Shown: positions 1 through 7,010 of the stretch, piece after piece
How positions within the stretch are numbered: the first letter of the stretch is position 1
How the letters are laid out: every line of letters begins with the position of its first letter
From: CAINVV01 sp964506325
GTDB lineage: Bacteria > Bacteroidota > Bacteroidia > Bacteroidales > Prolixibacteraceae
Reading direction: 5' to 3'
NCBI GenBank assembly: GCA_964506325.1
Contig: CAZDLO010000138.1
Span: 1-8,178, forward strand
Length of the DNA stretch: 8,178 nt
Made by a program: the position numbers and the translations under genes
Notes under the pieces: generated by a model
Database searches by the model: none
What the model saw: only the letters and a program-made list of their open reading frames with translations
Told to the model about the DNA's origin: nothing

Positions 1-2
1 CG

Positions 3-3000
3 GCCCTACCGGCGGGAGCCTCTTGCACGGGAGCCAACCTTAGCTTTACGTATACCGTTACCGATGCCAGCGACTCACAGAGCTGCACCTCCACCTTTGT
101 AGTGCCTCCTGCCTCTGCGATGGTGGTAACCTGTCCCGTTGACCAAACTGAGCCTTCCTGCCAGTCGAAGGCTGATCTCGATAATGCTTTTGCTGCATGG
201 ATTGCCTCCATCCAGGTAACCGGCAGTTGCTTTGTTTCAGTTACTACCTCTCCTGCAACACCTGTGACGCCACCGGCAGGCGGATCCATCACCGTCACCT
301 GGACCGTTAAAACTCCGTGTGAGCCTGACCAAAGCTGTTCTGCTACATTTACTGTACTGCCGTCTGTAACTGTCTCTGTCACACAAACTGAAGTATTGTG
401 TACTGGAGGTTCAACCGGATCAATAAATATTAGTGTCTCGGGTGGCAATGCTCCGTATACCTATGCCTGGACCGGCAACGGTGTCAATGCAACTTCCGAA
501 GATCAGACCGGCCTGGCCGCAGGAACCTATGGTGTTACCGTCACCGATGCCAACAACTGCAGCGAAGTTTCCAGTTTCACCATTACTGAACCTTCTGCGA
601 TTGATATTTCTGTTGTGACGACTGATATTTTGTGCAGTGGTACACCTACGGGAGCCATTGATATTACTTTTTCAGGTGGCACAGGGCCTTATACCTTCGC
701 CTGGACCGGCAGTGGAGTCAGTAGTTCTTCCGAAGATCAGGTGAATCTTGCATCCGGTACCTACAACGTGACGGTCACGGATTTTAACGGCTGCATAAAA
801 CCGGCAACCTTTACATTGATCGATCTCGCAACGATCGTAACCCCTTCTTTTACACAGATCAAAGCTTTGTGTCTCAATCAGGTTGCCCCACTGTTCCCGC
901 TTACCTCTATAAATGGTGTCACAGGGACCTGGTTTCCTGCGGCCATCAACACGTCAATCGCCGGAAGTGATCGTTATATCTTCACACCTGATCCAGGCCA
1001 GTGTGCTGATCCTACCTTTATGGACATTGTGGTGGATCCGCCGCTGACTCCCGCCTTCAAACAAATCGTTCCTTTGTGCCAAAGCGCTGTTCCTCCATTG
1101 TTGTCACAGTTCTCCACCAATGGTGTCACGGGTAAATGGTCTCCTGCAACCATTGATTCAGAGATTGTCGGTAATACGGTTTATACATTTACCCCGTTGG
1201 CCAATCAGTGTGCCACCCCAACTACCATGACAATAACTGTCATTCCTGCAACTATTCCGACTTTCGATCCTGTCGGACCTTATTGTGTCGGATCTTCTAT
1301 ACCGCCACTTCCAAAAATATCCAAAGAAGGCATTGCAGGCACCTGGTCACCGAATATTAATCCGACCAAAACCCTCGAATATACTTTCACGCCATCAGCG
1401 GGTCTGTGTGCAACAAAAGCCAAACTTACCATCACGGTAAATACCATCATTACTCCTACATTTGGCACCGTTGGCCCATATTGTCCCGGTTCGGTTATCC
1501 CGCCGCTTCCGCCAACTTCAGTGGAAGGAATAACCGGCACCTGGTCGCCTGCCATTGACAACAGTAAGGATGGCGTATATACATTTACCCCAAATCCCAA
1601 CCAGTGTGCCGATGTAGCCCCATTGATCCTCAAGGTTAGTGATTCCGAGCCTCCCGTTATCTCCTGCCCGACAACCCAGATCATCAAAGACAATGACAAG
1701 GGACTCTGTTCTGCTGTTGTAAAAATTGAAAATCCGACCATCACAGACAAATGTTCAGGTACTGCCCTGGTTGCTGAAAGCGTCCGTTCAGATGGTTTTG
1801 CAATTACTGATCCTTTCCCGGTCGGACAAACAACCATCACCTGGACGGCCCGGGATGCCAACGGGAATGTCAGCCTGCCATGCACCCAGATAATTACGGT
1901 CCATGATGTTGAATCGCCCACCATTGTCTGTCCTCCGGAAGTCAGCGTATACTCCGATGCCGGCTCACCCGGTGCCACAAACATTGCGCTCGGCAGTCCG
2001 GCCACCACGGATAATTGTAAAGTGGATCATGTTGACAATGATTACAAAACTTTCTATCCGATAGGTGTGCACGAAGTTACCTGGACGGTCTATGATCCTC
2101 TTGATCACACCGCCACATGTGTTCAGAAAATTATCGTTAAGGATCTCCTGAACCCGATATCAGCAGTGGTCGTCGGAGCAGGATCATACGGAGAGTGTAA
2201 CCCGGTAGACCTGGATGGCTCCAAATCGATGGGAACAGGATTGACCTACAAATGGGAGATGCTGGATCCGGGTGGCATTCTTTCATCGAAAGATACCGAT
2301 AAAACCCAACTGACGCTGGGGTCCAGCTTCCCCGGGTTCCTGCCCATAACCATCAGGGTCCAACTCACTGTCACCGACAAATATGGCATACCGGACAAGG
2401 CAATTGCGAATGTAACCTTCAACTCTGCTGCCAAAGCGGAAATATCTTACCCGGCCATTCCAACCAATGATGAAACGCTGGTTGTCGACGGATCTGCTTC
2501 CACAGGGGACGGACTTATCTTCGAATGGACTACCACAACAGGAAAAATTATCAGTGATCCGTCACTACCCAAGGTTACTATCCAGGGATTGGGATCATAC
2601 TCACTGAAAGTGACAGACACTTACAACTGTATATCTGTATTGGATTTCGATTACCCGTTTGAATCACACATGCTTATCGCCAATCCTGATTATGTCAGAA
2701 CCCCCTGGGTACCTTCTGTCGATATCAGCGTTCTTAACAATGACTATGATTCCAAGAGAGACCTCGACAAGTCCACGCTAACCATTGTTGACCAGCCAAC
2801 TTTAGGAACCGTATTGGTTAACCTGAATGGATCAGTTACCTATACTCCGGATGGTAAGAACCCGGTTTCAGATAATTTTGTTTACAGGATCTGCGATTTT
2901 GCCGGTTTGTGCGATACAGCCAAGGTAACAATCACCATCACGGAAGGTCTGGTCTTTGTTCCCGAAGGATTTTCTCCGGATGGGGATGGTATTAACGAGT

Positions 3001-3230
3001 TATTTATTATCCAGGGACTGGAAGGCTATCCTTTGTCCACATTATCAATCTATACGCGTTCCGGCCAGTTAATTTATGAATCCCAGGATTATCAGAACGA
3101 CTGGGGAGGACGTGCCTTGCATTCAATCATAAAAGATGGTACACTTCTGCCTACCGGAACCTACTACTATGTTCTTCATCTAGGCGGAACCAGCCGCTAC
3201 ATAAAAGGATTCGTCTATATCAAATATTAG
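3..3230 (+). CDS. Large multidomain secreted adhesin-like protein with type IX secretion C-terminal domain (5' truncated)
   Basis: The frame is open from base 3 to TAG at 3228-3230 (1075 residues, numbered from base 3), so the start and any signal peptide lie upstream. Domains in order: the tail of one unit plus one Cys-rich unit (about 1-119); two SprB-type repeats (about 123-274, YTYAWTG and GTYxVTVTD signatures); four 67-residue repeats ending YTFTP...QCA (279-545); two HYR-like domains (546-715, PPVISCP and ESPTIVCP starts); two PKD-like beta domains (about 718-885); a cadherin/Big_9-like domain (about 889-981, VLNNDYD); and a gliding-motility-type C-terminal domain (983-1075, GFSPDGDGINELF, LPTGTYYYVL, KGFVYIKY). 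The domain order indicates export by the type IX system and an extracellular or surface role, probably adhesion; the ligand is unknown. No PorP/SprF-like partner gene follows; the next gene is convergent. Assignment to the T9SS substrate class is very likely; the exact function is not. Confidence 0.93.
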   Translation, partial: ALPAGASCTGANLSFTYTVTDASDSQSCTSTFVVPPASAMVVTCPVDQTEPSCQSKADLDNAFAAWIASIQVTGSCFVSVTTSPATPVTPPAGGSITVTWTVKTPCEPDQSCSATFTVLPSVTVSVTQTEVLCTGGSTGSINISVSGGNAPYTYAWTGNGVNATSEDQTGLAAGTYGVTVTDANNCSEVSSFTITEPSAIDISVVTTDILCSGTPTGAIDITFSGGTGPYTFAWTGSGVSSSSEDQVNLASGTYNVTVTDFNGCIKPATFTLIDLATIVTPSFTQIKALCLNQVAPLFPLTSINGVTGTWFPAAINTSIAGSDRYIFTPDPGQCADPTFMDIVVDPPLTPAFKQIVPLCQSAVPPLLSQFSTNGVTGKWSPATIDSEIVGNTVYTFTPLANQCATPTTMTITVIPATIPTFDPVGPYCVGSSIPPLPKISKEGIAGTWSPNINPTKTLEYTFTPSAGLCATKAKLTITVNTIITPTFGTVGPYCPGSVIPPLPPTSVEGITGTWSPAIDNSKDGVYTFTPNPNQCADVAPLILKVSDSEPPVISCPTTQIIKDNDKGLCSAVVKIENPTITDKCSGTALVAESVRSDGFAITDPFPVGQTTITWTARDANGNVSLPCTQIITVHDVESPTIVCPPEVSVYSDAGSPGATNIALGSPATTDNCKVDHVDNDYKTFYPIGVHEVTWTVYDPLDHTATCVQKIIVKDLLNPISAVVVGAGSYGECNPVDLDGSKSMGTGLTYKWEMLDPGGILSSKDTDKTQLTLGSSFPGFLPITIRVQLTVTDKYGIPDKAIANVTFNSAAKAEISYPAIPTNDETLVVDGSASTGDGLIFEWTTTTGKIISDPSLPKVTIQGLGSYSLKVTDTYNCISVLDFDYPFESHMLIANPDYVRTPWVPSVDISVLNNDYDSKRDLDKSTLTIVDQPTLGTVLVNLNGSVTYTPDGKNPVSDNFVYRICDFAGLCDTAKVTITITEGLVFVPEGFSPDGDGINELFIIQGLEGYPLSTLSIYTRSGQLIYESQDYQNDWGGRALHSIIKDGTLLPTGTYYYVLHLGGTSRYIKGFVYIKY
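369..824 (+). repeat. Two SprB-type protein repeats within the adhesin
   Basis: Two units of about 76-78 residues follow one another, each with an early Cys (LCTGG, LCSGT), a central YTYAWTG or YTFAWTG, an SSEDQ or TSEDQ stretch, and GTYxVTVTDxNxC. This is the pattern of the SprB repeat found in Bacteroidota gliding adhesins. The two Cys per unit could pair, which is an inference. Confidence 0.8.
837..1637 (+). repeat. Four tandem 66-69-residue protein repeats within the adhesin
   Basis: The units begin near residues 279, 347, 416 and 482. The shared pattern is TPxF, then V/I-x-P-L/Y-C, PPL, a GVTGTWSPA-like core, YTFTP and QCA. The first conserved Cys recurs every 69, 69 and 66 residues. 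The units have diverged at the DNA level, so this is not a fresh duplication. Similar strings are familiar from Bacteroidota surface proteins, but I cannot give a family name with certainty. They are probably Ig-like beta modules, each with a possible disulfide. Confidence 0.8.
2949..3227 (+). other. Type B T9SS C-terminal sorting domain (gliding motility-associated)
   Basis: The last 93 residues show the full signature of the gliding-motility-associated C-terminal domain: FVPEGFSPDGDGINELF, an LSIYTRSGQLIYES strand pair, a YQNDWGG turn, LPTGTYYYVLHLGG and a terminal KGFVYIKY. In this family the domain directs export through the type IX secretion system after Sec transport. The match is close to canonical and ends exactly at the stop codon. 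Confidence 0.93.
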
Positions 3231-3365
3231 ACCCCCCACCGATCTCTCATATATTATAGCGAGCGTTTCGTTATTGAAATATTCAATTCTCTGAAATCAT
3301 TGATATAATGCGAATTATAAAGGATTCTCAATTCAAGTGATTTCAAGATTTAACCTACTGAATAT

Positions 3366-3380
3366 CAATGCAATGCAATG
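3366..3380. repeat. Pentamer CAATG x3
   Basis: Three perfect CAATG units precede the heptamer array. The rest of the 3231-3386 gap is AT-rich. It holds only weak dyads: ATTGAA/TTCAAT at 3273-3287, and TGAAATCA at 3292-3299 with TGATTTCA at 3338-3345. I see no convincing terminator with a T-run for the adhesin gene. Confidence 0.6.
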
Positions 3381-3386
3381 CAAATC

Positions 3387-3456
3387 AACTCATCACTCAT
3401 AACTCATAATTCATAACTCATAACTCATAACTCATCACTCATAATTCATAACTCCC
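3387..3456. repeat. Heptamer tandem array, AACTCAT x9 plus a partial unit
   Basis: Nine consecutive 7-bp units fit (A/C)A(C/T)TCAT, followed by AACTCCC at 3450-3456. The array fills the space between two convergent genes and ends 2 bp from the tadA stop codon (3459-3461). Shorter copies occur at 6982-7009 and, inverted, at 7854-7879, so it belongs to a dispersed family. Read on the minus strand, each unit contains ATGA. Read on the plus strand, most unit junctions form TAA. Confidence 0.95.
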
Positions 3457-3458
3457 CT

Positions 3459-3908
3459 CTACTCCTTCCTTCTCTCCGCAAAAAACTCCTTCAGCAGCTT
3501 TTCACATTCATGGGCAAGAATTCCCGGTGTAACCTCGGCTTTTGGATGCAGGGCTTCCGGTGCAAATTTCCGGAACCCCCTCTTAGGATCGGAGGCTCCC
3601 CAAACTATCCTGTCAACCTGGGCCCATCCCAGGGCTCCGGCGCACATCACACAGGGTTCAAGGGTCACATACAGGGTGCAACCTGTCAGGTATTTACCTC
3701 CAAGCCAGCCGGTTGCAGCTGTAACAGCCAGCATTTCGGCATGAGCAGTCACATCCGATAACGTTTCAGTCTGGTTGTGTGCCCTTGCAATAATCTTATT
3801 CTGACAAACGACAACTGCCCCTACCGGGATTTCCCCCTCCTGAAACGCCTGTTCGGCCTCTGCCAGTGCTCTTTTCATGAAATATTCGTCGTCGAAAGGA
3901 TGAATCAT
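3459..3908 (-). CDS. tadA: tRNA-specific adenosine deaminase TadA
   Basis: A 149-residue zinc-dependent deaminase that converts adenosine 34 to inosine in the anticodon of tRNA-Arg(ACG), allowing wobble decoding of CGN codons in the cytoplasm. The family motifs are intact: HAE at residues 56-58 (H56 zinc ligand, E58 proton shuttle) and PCVMC at 85-89 (C86 and C89 zinc ligands). The N-terminal pattern FMKRALAEAEQAFQEGEIPVGAVVV and the N45 region (RAHNQ) are typical of TadA rather than of cytidine or guanine deaminases. The length matches the bacterial family. The ATG at 3906-3908 is preferred because it keeps the usual short N-terminal tail; M11 is a less likely alternative. The gene is divergent from aspS across 46 bp and converges on the adhesin. 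A related guanine deaminase is the main alternative, and is unlikely. Confidence 0.94.
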   Translation of the reverse strand: MIHPFDDEYFMKRALAEAEQAFQEGEIPVGAVVVCQNKIIARAHNQTETLSDVTAHAEMLAVTAATGWLGGKYLTGCTLYVTLEPCVMCAGALGWAQVDRIVWGASDPKRGFRKFAPEALHPKAEVTPGILAHECEKLLKEFFAERRKE

Positions 3909-3951
3909 CTTTTTGTTTTGTAAATTAGCAACCTCAAAAATTAATCGCTTA

Positions 3952-3982
3952 CAAATGTACAGAAATCATACTTGCGGCGAAA
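3952..3982 (-). promoter_or_regulatory. Probable tadA promoter (Bacteroidota type), overlapping the aspS start
   Basis: The minus strand has TACATTTG at 3952-3959, a perfect match to the -7 consensus TANNTTTG. TTTC lies at 3979-3982 after a 19-base spacer, one mismatch from the -33 TTTG. The predicted transcript would start near 3946 and have a leader of about 38 bases. The element lies across the aspS ATG (3955-3957) and its first codons. Confidence 0.5.
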
Positions 3983-5706
3983 TACGCATGGAAAATAACG
4001 GGCAGGAAGTGATCCTTGCCGGATGGGTTCAGACAGTCCGAAACCTCGGCGGAATGACATTTATCGATCTTCGTGATCGCTACGGTATAACCCAGCTGGT
4101 GGTAGATGACCGGTCTTCCGAAGCAGTAAAGGCAACTGCTTCCTCCCTGGGAAGGGAGTATGTTATCCAGGCCCGTGGTACAGTAAGGGAACGTTCAAGC
4201 AAAAATTCAAAAATCCCTACCGGGGAAGTCGAGCTGCATATAACCGAACTGAATATTCTCAACGAAGCGGAAACTCCTCCTTTTACCATCATGGATGATA
4301 CCGATGGGGGAGATGAACTGCGAATGAAATACCGTTACCTCGATTTGCGCAGGGAAGCCGTTCGTAAGAACCTGGAATTAAGGGCAAAAATGGCTCATGT
4401 GGTGAGAAATTACCTCGATGGCATGAATTTCATCGAAACAGAAACTCCGGTATTGATCAAATCAACACCGGAAGGTGCCAGGGATTTTGTCGTGCCCTCC
4501 AGGATGAATCCCAACCAGTTTTATGCATTGCCGCAATCACCCCAGCTTTTTAAACAGCTGCTGATGGTGGCCGGCTTCGACCGCTATTACCAGATCGTTA
4601 AATGCTTCAGGGACGAGGACCTCAGGGCCGACCGTCAGCCTGAGTTTACACAGATCGACTGCGAAATGTCTTACGTTCACCAGGAGGATGTGCTGAATAC
4701 CTTCGAAGGACTCACCAAACACATTTTCAAGGAGATAAAAGGGGTTGATATCGTTGATTTTCCCCGGATGACTTTCGCCGAAGCCTTTGAAAAATACGGC
4801 AACGATAAGCCCGACCTTCGTTTTGGCATGGTCATACATGAACTTACCGGCCTGGTCAAAGGGAAGGAATTCAAACTCTTTGACGACGCAGAATACATTG
4901 GAGGCATCTGCGCCACCGGTTGCGGTGAATATACACGCAAACAGCTGGATGCCCTCACCGACTACATCAAGAAACCGCAAATCGGAGGTACCGGACTTGT
5001 TTACGCCAAAATTAATGGCGACGGGTCTGTTAAATCTTCGGTGGATAAATTCTATACTCCTGAAGAACTGCAGAAATGGGCCGGTCATTTCGGGGCACAG
5101 CCGGGCGATCTCCTACTGCTTCTCTGCGGACCGAAAGAAAAAACCCTCCCGGTTATTTCGGCTTTGCGACTTGAAATGGGCCGCCAGTGCGGATTGATGG
5201 ACAAGGGAAATTTCAAGCCACTCTGGGTTGTAGATTTTCCGCTGCTCGAATGGAACGAAGAGACACAACGCTTCTTTGCCATGCACCATCCGTTTACATC
5301 ACCCAAACCTGAGGATATTGCCTTGCTCGATACCGACCCGGGTAAAGTAAGAGCCAACGCCTATGATTTGGTTATCAATGGAGTGGAGATTGGAGGAGGC
5401 TCTGTTCGTATTTTTGACAGTGCGCTGCAGGCCCAAATGTTCAAAATCCTCGGCTTTACCAAGGAAGCTGCCGAGGATCAGTTTGGCTTCCTGATGAATG
5501 CTTTTAAATTCGGAGCTCCTCCCCATGCAGGAATCGCTTTCGGATTCGACCGGCTGGTCTCCATGTTCGCAAGTCTTGATTCCATCCGCGACGTGATTGC
5601 TTTCCCGAAAAACAATTCCGGCAGGGATGTGATGAACGATTCCCCTTCCCCGATTGCCCAGGCACAACTGGATGAATTGTATTTAACACTGGTCAAAGAA
5701 GGATAG
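3955..5706 (+). CDS. aspS: Aspartyl-tRNA synthetase
   Basis: A 583-residue class II synthetase that joins L-aspartate to tRNA-Asp using ATP, in the cytoplasm. An N-terminal OB-fold anticodon-binding domain covers about 1-105 (CGEIRMENNGQEVILAGWV). The catalytic core carries QSPQLFKQ (194-201), motif 2 FRDEDLRADRQPEFTQID (218-235) and motif 3 GIAFGFDRLV (526-535). The bacterial GAD insertion spans roughly 285-410. This size is normal for bacterial-type AspRS. I chose the ATG at 3955 because MYRNHTCGEI aligns with the usual N-terminus; an in-frame TTG at 3913 would add 14 unconserved residues. Residue 31 is Leu in RNLGG, where non-discriminating enzymes usually have His, suggesting a tRNA-Asp-specific enzyme (inference). 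No clear -33/-7 promoter is visible upstream; TAAATTAG at 3921-3928 is a weak candidate. The gene converges with the asparaginase gene. Confidence 0.97.
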   Translation: MYRNHTCGEIRMENNGQEVILAGWVQTVRNLGGMTFIDLRDRYGITQLVVDDRSSEAVKATASSLGREYVIQARGTVRERSSKNSKIPTGEVELHITELNILNEAETPPFTIMDDTDGGDELRMKYRYLDLRREAVRKNLELRAKMAHVVRNYLDGMNFIETETPVLIKSTPEGARDFVVPSRMNPNQFYALPQSPQLFKQLLMVAGFDRYYQIVKCFRDEDLRADRQPEFTQIDCEMSYVHQEDVLNTFEGLTKHIFKEIKGVDIVDFPRMTFAEAFEKYGNDKPDLRFGMVIHELTGLVKGKEFKLFDDAEYIGGICATGCGEYTRKQLDALTDYIKKPQIGGTGLVYAKINGDGSVKSSVDKFYTPEELQKWAGHFGAQPGDLLLLLCGPKEKTLPVISALRLEMGRQCGLMDKGNFKPLWVVDFPLLEWNEETQRFFAMHHPFTSPKPEDIALLDTDPGKVRANAYDLVINGVEIGGGSVRIFDSALQAQMFKILGFTKEAAEDQFGFLMNAFKFGAPPHAGIAFGFDRLVSMFASLDSIRDVIAFPKNNSGRDVMNDSPSPIAQAQLDELYLTLVKEG

Positions 5707-5716
5707 TAGCCATCAG

Positions 5717-5792
5717 CTCTGTGACTCTCCCTTTAACTCTGTGTATCTTTGTGATAGGTGCTTAAAAATATTTCGCAGAGATACACAGGGTT
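5717..5792. repeat. Decamer repeat cluster (ACACAGAGTT family) in the aspS/asparaginase gap
   Basis: CTCTGTGACT (5717), CTCTGTGTAT (5737) and CTTTGTGATA (5747) lie in register at 10-base intervals. Two inverted units, TCGCAGAGAT (5773-5782) and ACACAGGGTT (5783-5792), follow. The same decamer, ACACAGAGTT, occurs in tandem at 6911-6951, so the window has at least two loci of this family. Confidence 0.75.
5739..5788. terminator. Putative bidirectional terminator hairpin between convergent genes
   Basis: Bases 5739-5754 pair with 5773-5788 as a 16-bp stem containing only two G-U pairs (plus strand) and an 18-base loop. It sits 33 bp after the aspS stop and 27 bp after the asparaginase stop, where a shared terminator would be expected. 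There is no long T-run after either arm, so the terminator role is inferred. It may simply be an inverted pair of the decamer repeat. Confidence 0.5.
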
Positions 5793-5814
5793 TACTATGC
5801 AGGTATTCAGGCTT

Positions 5815-6852
5815 TTAAATCTCAATTTCCCCTTTAAGATTGTTCCTTAAATAATACCTGGTCTCTTCAAGGGAAAGGTTCTGCCCCAAAAGGAACATCA
5901 GCTTGGTCACGGCAGCTTCTACTGTGCTGTCACTCCCGCTTATCACCCCTGCCTCATGAAGCTCTGAGCTGGTCTCATATTGCCCCATGGTCACCCTGCC
6001 ACCCGCGCATTGCGATACATTCATAAGGATCACCCCCCGCCTGGCTGCCCTCCTGATAGCACTGATCAGCCAAGGGGAGGTTGGCATATTGCCTGAACCA
6101 TAGGATTCCAGAACCACTCCCTTCAAATCGGGAAGCTGCAGGATCGCCTCAAAATATTTGCGGTTGAGTCCGGGAAATATCTTCAGGATCATTACCCTGT
6201 CATCCACGGAAGTATTGATCTTCAGCACCCCCTTGTTCTTCGGGTAATTGATTTTTTCGTGGTTGAAAACAATGTCAACTCCCGCTTTTGCCAGGGGAGG
6301 ATAGTTGTAGGAGGCAAAAGCACGGAACTGCGCCGAGTCCTTCTTGGTAGTACGGTTTCCGCGGAAGAGCTGCGAATCAAAATAGATACAAACTTCCGGC
6401 ACAACGGAACTTCCGTCTTTTTTGGCTGCTGCCAGCTGAACCGCCGTAATCAGGTTCTCTTTCCCGTCGGTCCGCAAAACCCCGATGGGCAACTGAGAGC
6501 CCGTCATGATCACAGCCTTGTCAAGGTTCTCAAACATGTAACTCAGTGCAGAGGCGGTATATGCCATAGTGTCGGTACCGTGGAGAATAACGAAACCGTC
6601 ATACTTGGTGTAGTTCTTCTGAATGGTTCTGGCCAGTTGTGTCCAGATCAGTGGGGTCATGTTGGAGGAGTCGATCGGCGGATTGAAAGTGATCGAAGAG
6701 ATGGCATATCCGAGTTTGTTCAACTCCGGAATTTCGTCCAGCAGCATGCCGAACTTCATGGGTGCCAGCGTTTTGGTAACCGGATCCTCCCGCATTCCAA
6801 TTGTTCCGCCTGTATAAATTATCAGTATTGCTGCCTGCCCGTTCGTTCCCAT
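5815..6852 (-). CDS. ansA: Type I (cytoplasmic) L-asparaginase
   Basis: A 345-residue asparaginase that hydrolyses L-asparagine to aspartate and ammonia. The two catalytic threonine motifs are intact: YTGGTIGM (13-20, nucleophile T17) and HGTDTMAYTASAL (91-103, T93-D94). RGNRTTK ends in K170, the third active-site residue, and DSSN at 61-64 supplies substrate contacts. There is no signal peptide. The length and the sequence around NVSQCAGGRVTMG (C282) resemble the E. coli type I enzyme, where the equivalent Cys belongs to an allosteric asparagine site. Allostery here is an inference. The start ATG at 6850-6852 gives a standard N-terminus and lies 28 bases downstream of a perfect -7 element. 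The gene is 158 bp downstream of tatD on the same strand, so it may be partly co-transcribed while having its own promoter. A glutaminase-asparaginase is possible but less likely. Confidence 0.94.
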   Translation of the reverse strand: MGTNGQAAILIIYTGGTIGMREDPVTKTLAPMKFGMLLDEIPELNKLGYAISSITFNPPIDSSNMTPLIWTQLARTIQKNYTKYDGFVILHGTDTMAYTASALSYMFENLDKAVIMTGSQLPIGVLRTDGKENLITAVQLAAAKKDGSSVVPEVCIYFDSQLFRGNRTTKKDSAQFRAFASYNYPPLAKAGVDIVFNHEKINYPKNKGVLKINTSVDDRVMILKIFPGLNRKYFEAILQLPDLKGVVLESYGSGNMPTSPWLISAIRRAARRGVILMNVSQCAGGRVTMGQYETSSELHEAGVISGSDSTVEAAVTKLMFLLGQNLSLEETRYYLRNNLKGEIEI

Positions 6853-6880
6853 ACAATTGTTTTTGTGTTAACGCTATGTA

Positions 6881-6888
6881 CAAATGTA
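6881..6888 (-). promoter_or_regulatory. Probable asparaginase promoter -7 element
   Basis: The minus strand reads TACATTTG, identical to the tadA element and a perfect TANNTTTG match, 28 bases before the asparaginase ATG. The surrounding ten bases, TACATTTGTA on the minus strand, are also identical at both loci. No good -33 TTTG lies at the 19-21-base spacing, so strength is uncertain. Confidence 0.45.
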
Positions 6889-6907
6889 GTGAAAACGAAG
6901 AAAGTAA

Positions 6908-6971
6908 ATTACACAGAGTTACACAGAGTAGGAAATGAGTTACACCGAGTTTAGTGTTTTTTTCTCTGTGT
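6908..6971. repeat. Decamer tandem repeat ACACAGAGTT with an inverted copy
   Basis: ACACAGAGTT (6911-6920) and ACACAGAGTA (6921-6930) are direct neighbours. A diverged unit and ACACCGAGTT (6942-6951) follow at near 10-bp spacing. An inverted CTCTGTGT is at 6964-6971. This is the same family as the repeats at 5717-5792. It lies between tatD and the asparaginase gene, just upstream of the asparaginase -7 element. The distant inverted copy could form only a loose hairpin. Confidence 0.75.
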
Positions 6972-6981
6972 GATTTTTTAA

Positions 6982-7009
6982 AACTCATAACTCATAATTC
7001 ATAACTTTC
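6982..7009. repeat. Heptamer tandem array, AACTCAT x3 plus a partial unit
   Basis: AACTCAT, AACTCAT and AATTCAT (6982-7002) are followed by a decayed unit, AACTTTC (7003-7009). The array ends 1 bp from the tatD stop codon (7011-7013). It has the same unit, orientation and position relative to a minus-strand stop codon as the array at 3387-3456. Confidence 0.9.
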
Positions 7010-7010
7010 T

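Noticed and set aside
102..104. GTG at 102 as the start of the adhesin
   Set aside because: The same frame is open back to base 3 and encodes the end of another repeat unit (TVTDASDSQSCTSTFVV), so the gene clearly begins outside the window.
1280..2008. 242-codon open frame on the minus strand inside the adhesin gene
   Set aside because: It is antisense to a region with clear HYR and repeat domain signatures, and its translation shows no recognisable domain. It is a shadow of the real frame.
3387..3456. Possible CRISPR array
   Set aside because: Units are only 7 bp and contiguous with no spacers. The octamer and decamer arrays fail for the same reason, and no cas gene is present.
3913..3954. 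TTG at 3913 as the aspS start
   Set aside because: It adds 14 residues not found in AspRS N-termini. The ATG at 3955 aligns with the normal family start.
4537..5088. 183-codon minus-strand frame inside aspS
   Set aside because: It is antisense to the conserved catalytic and GAD regions of AspRS and has no recognisable domain.
6259..6954. 231-codon plus-strand frame opposite the asparaginase gene
   Set aside because: It overlaps the conserved asparaginase active-site coding region and runs into the decamer repeats. It has no family resemblance and no promoter.
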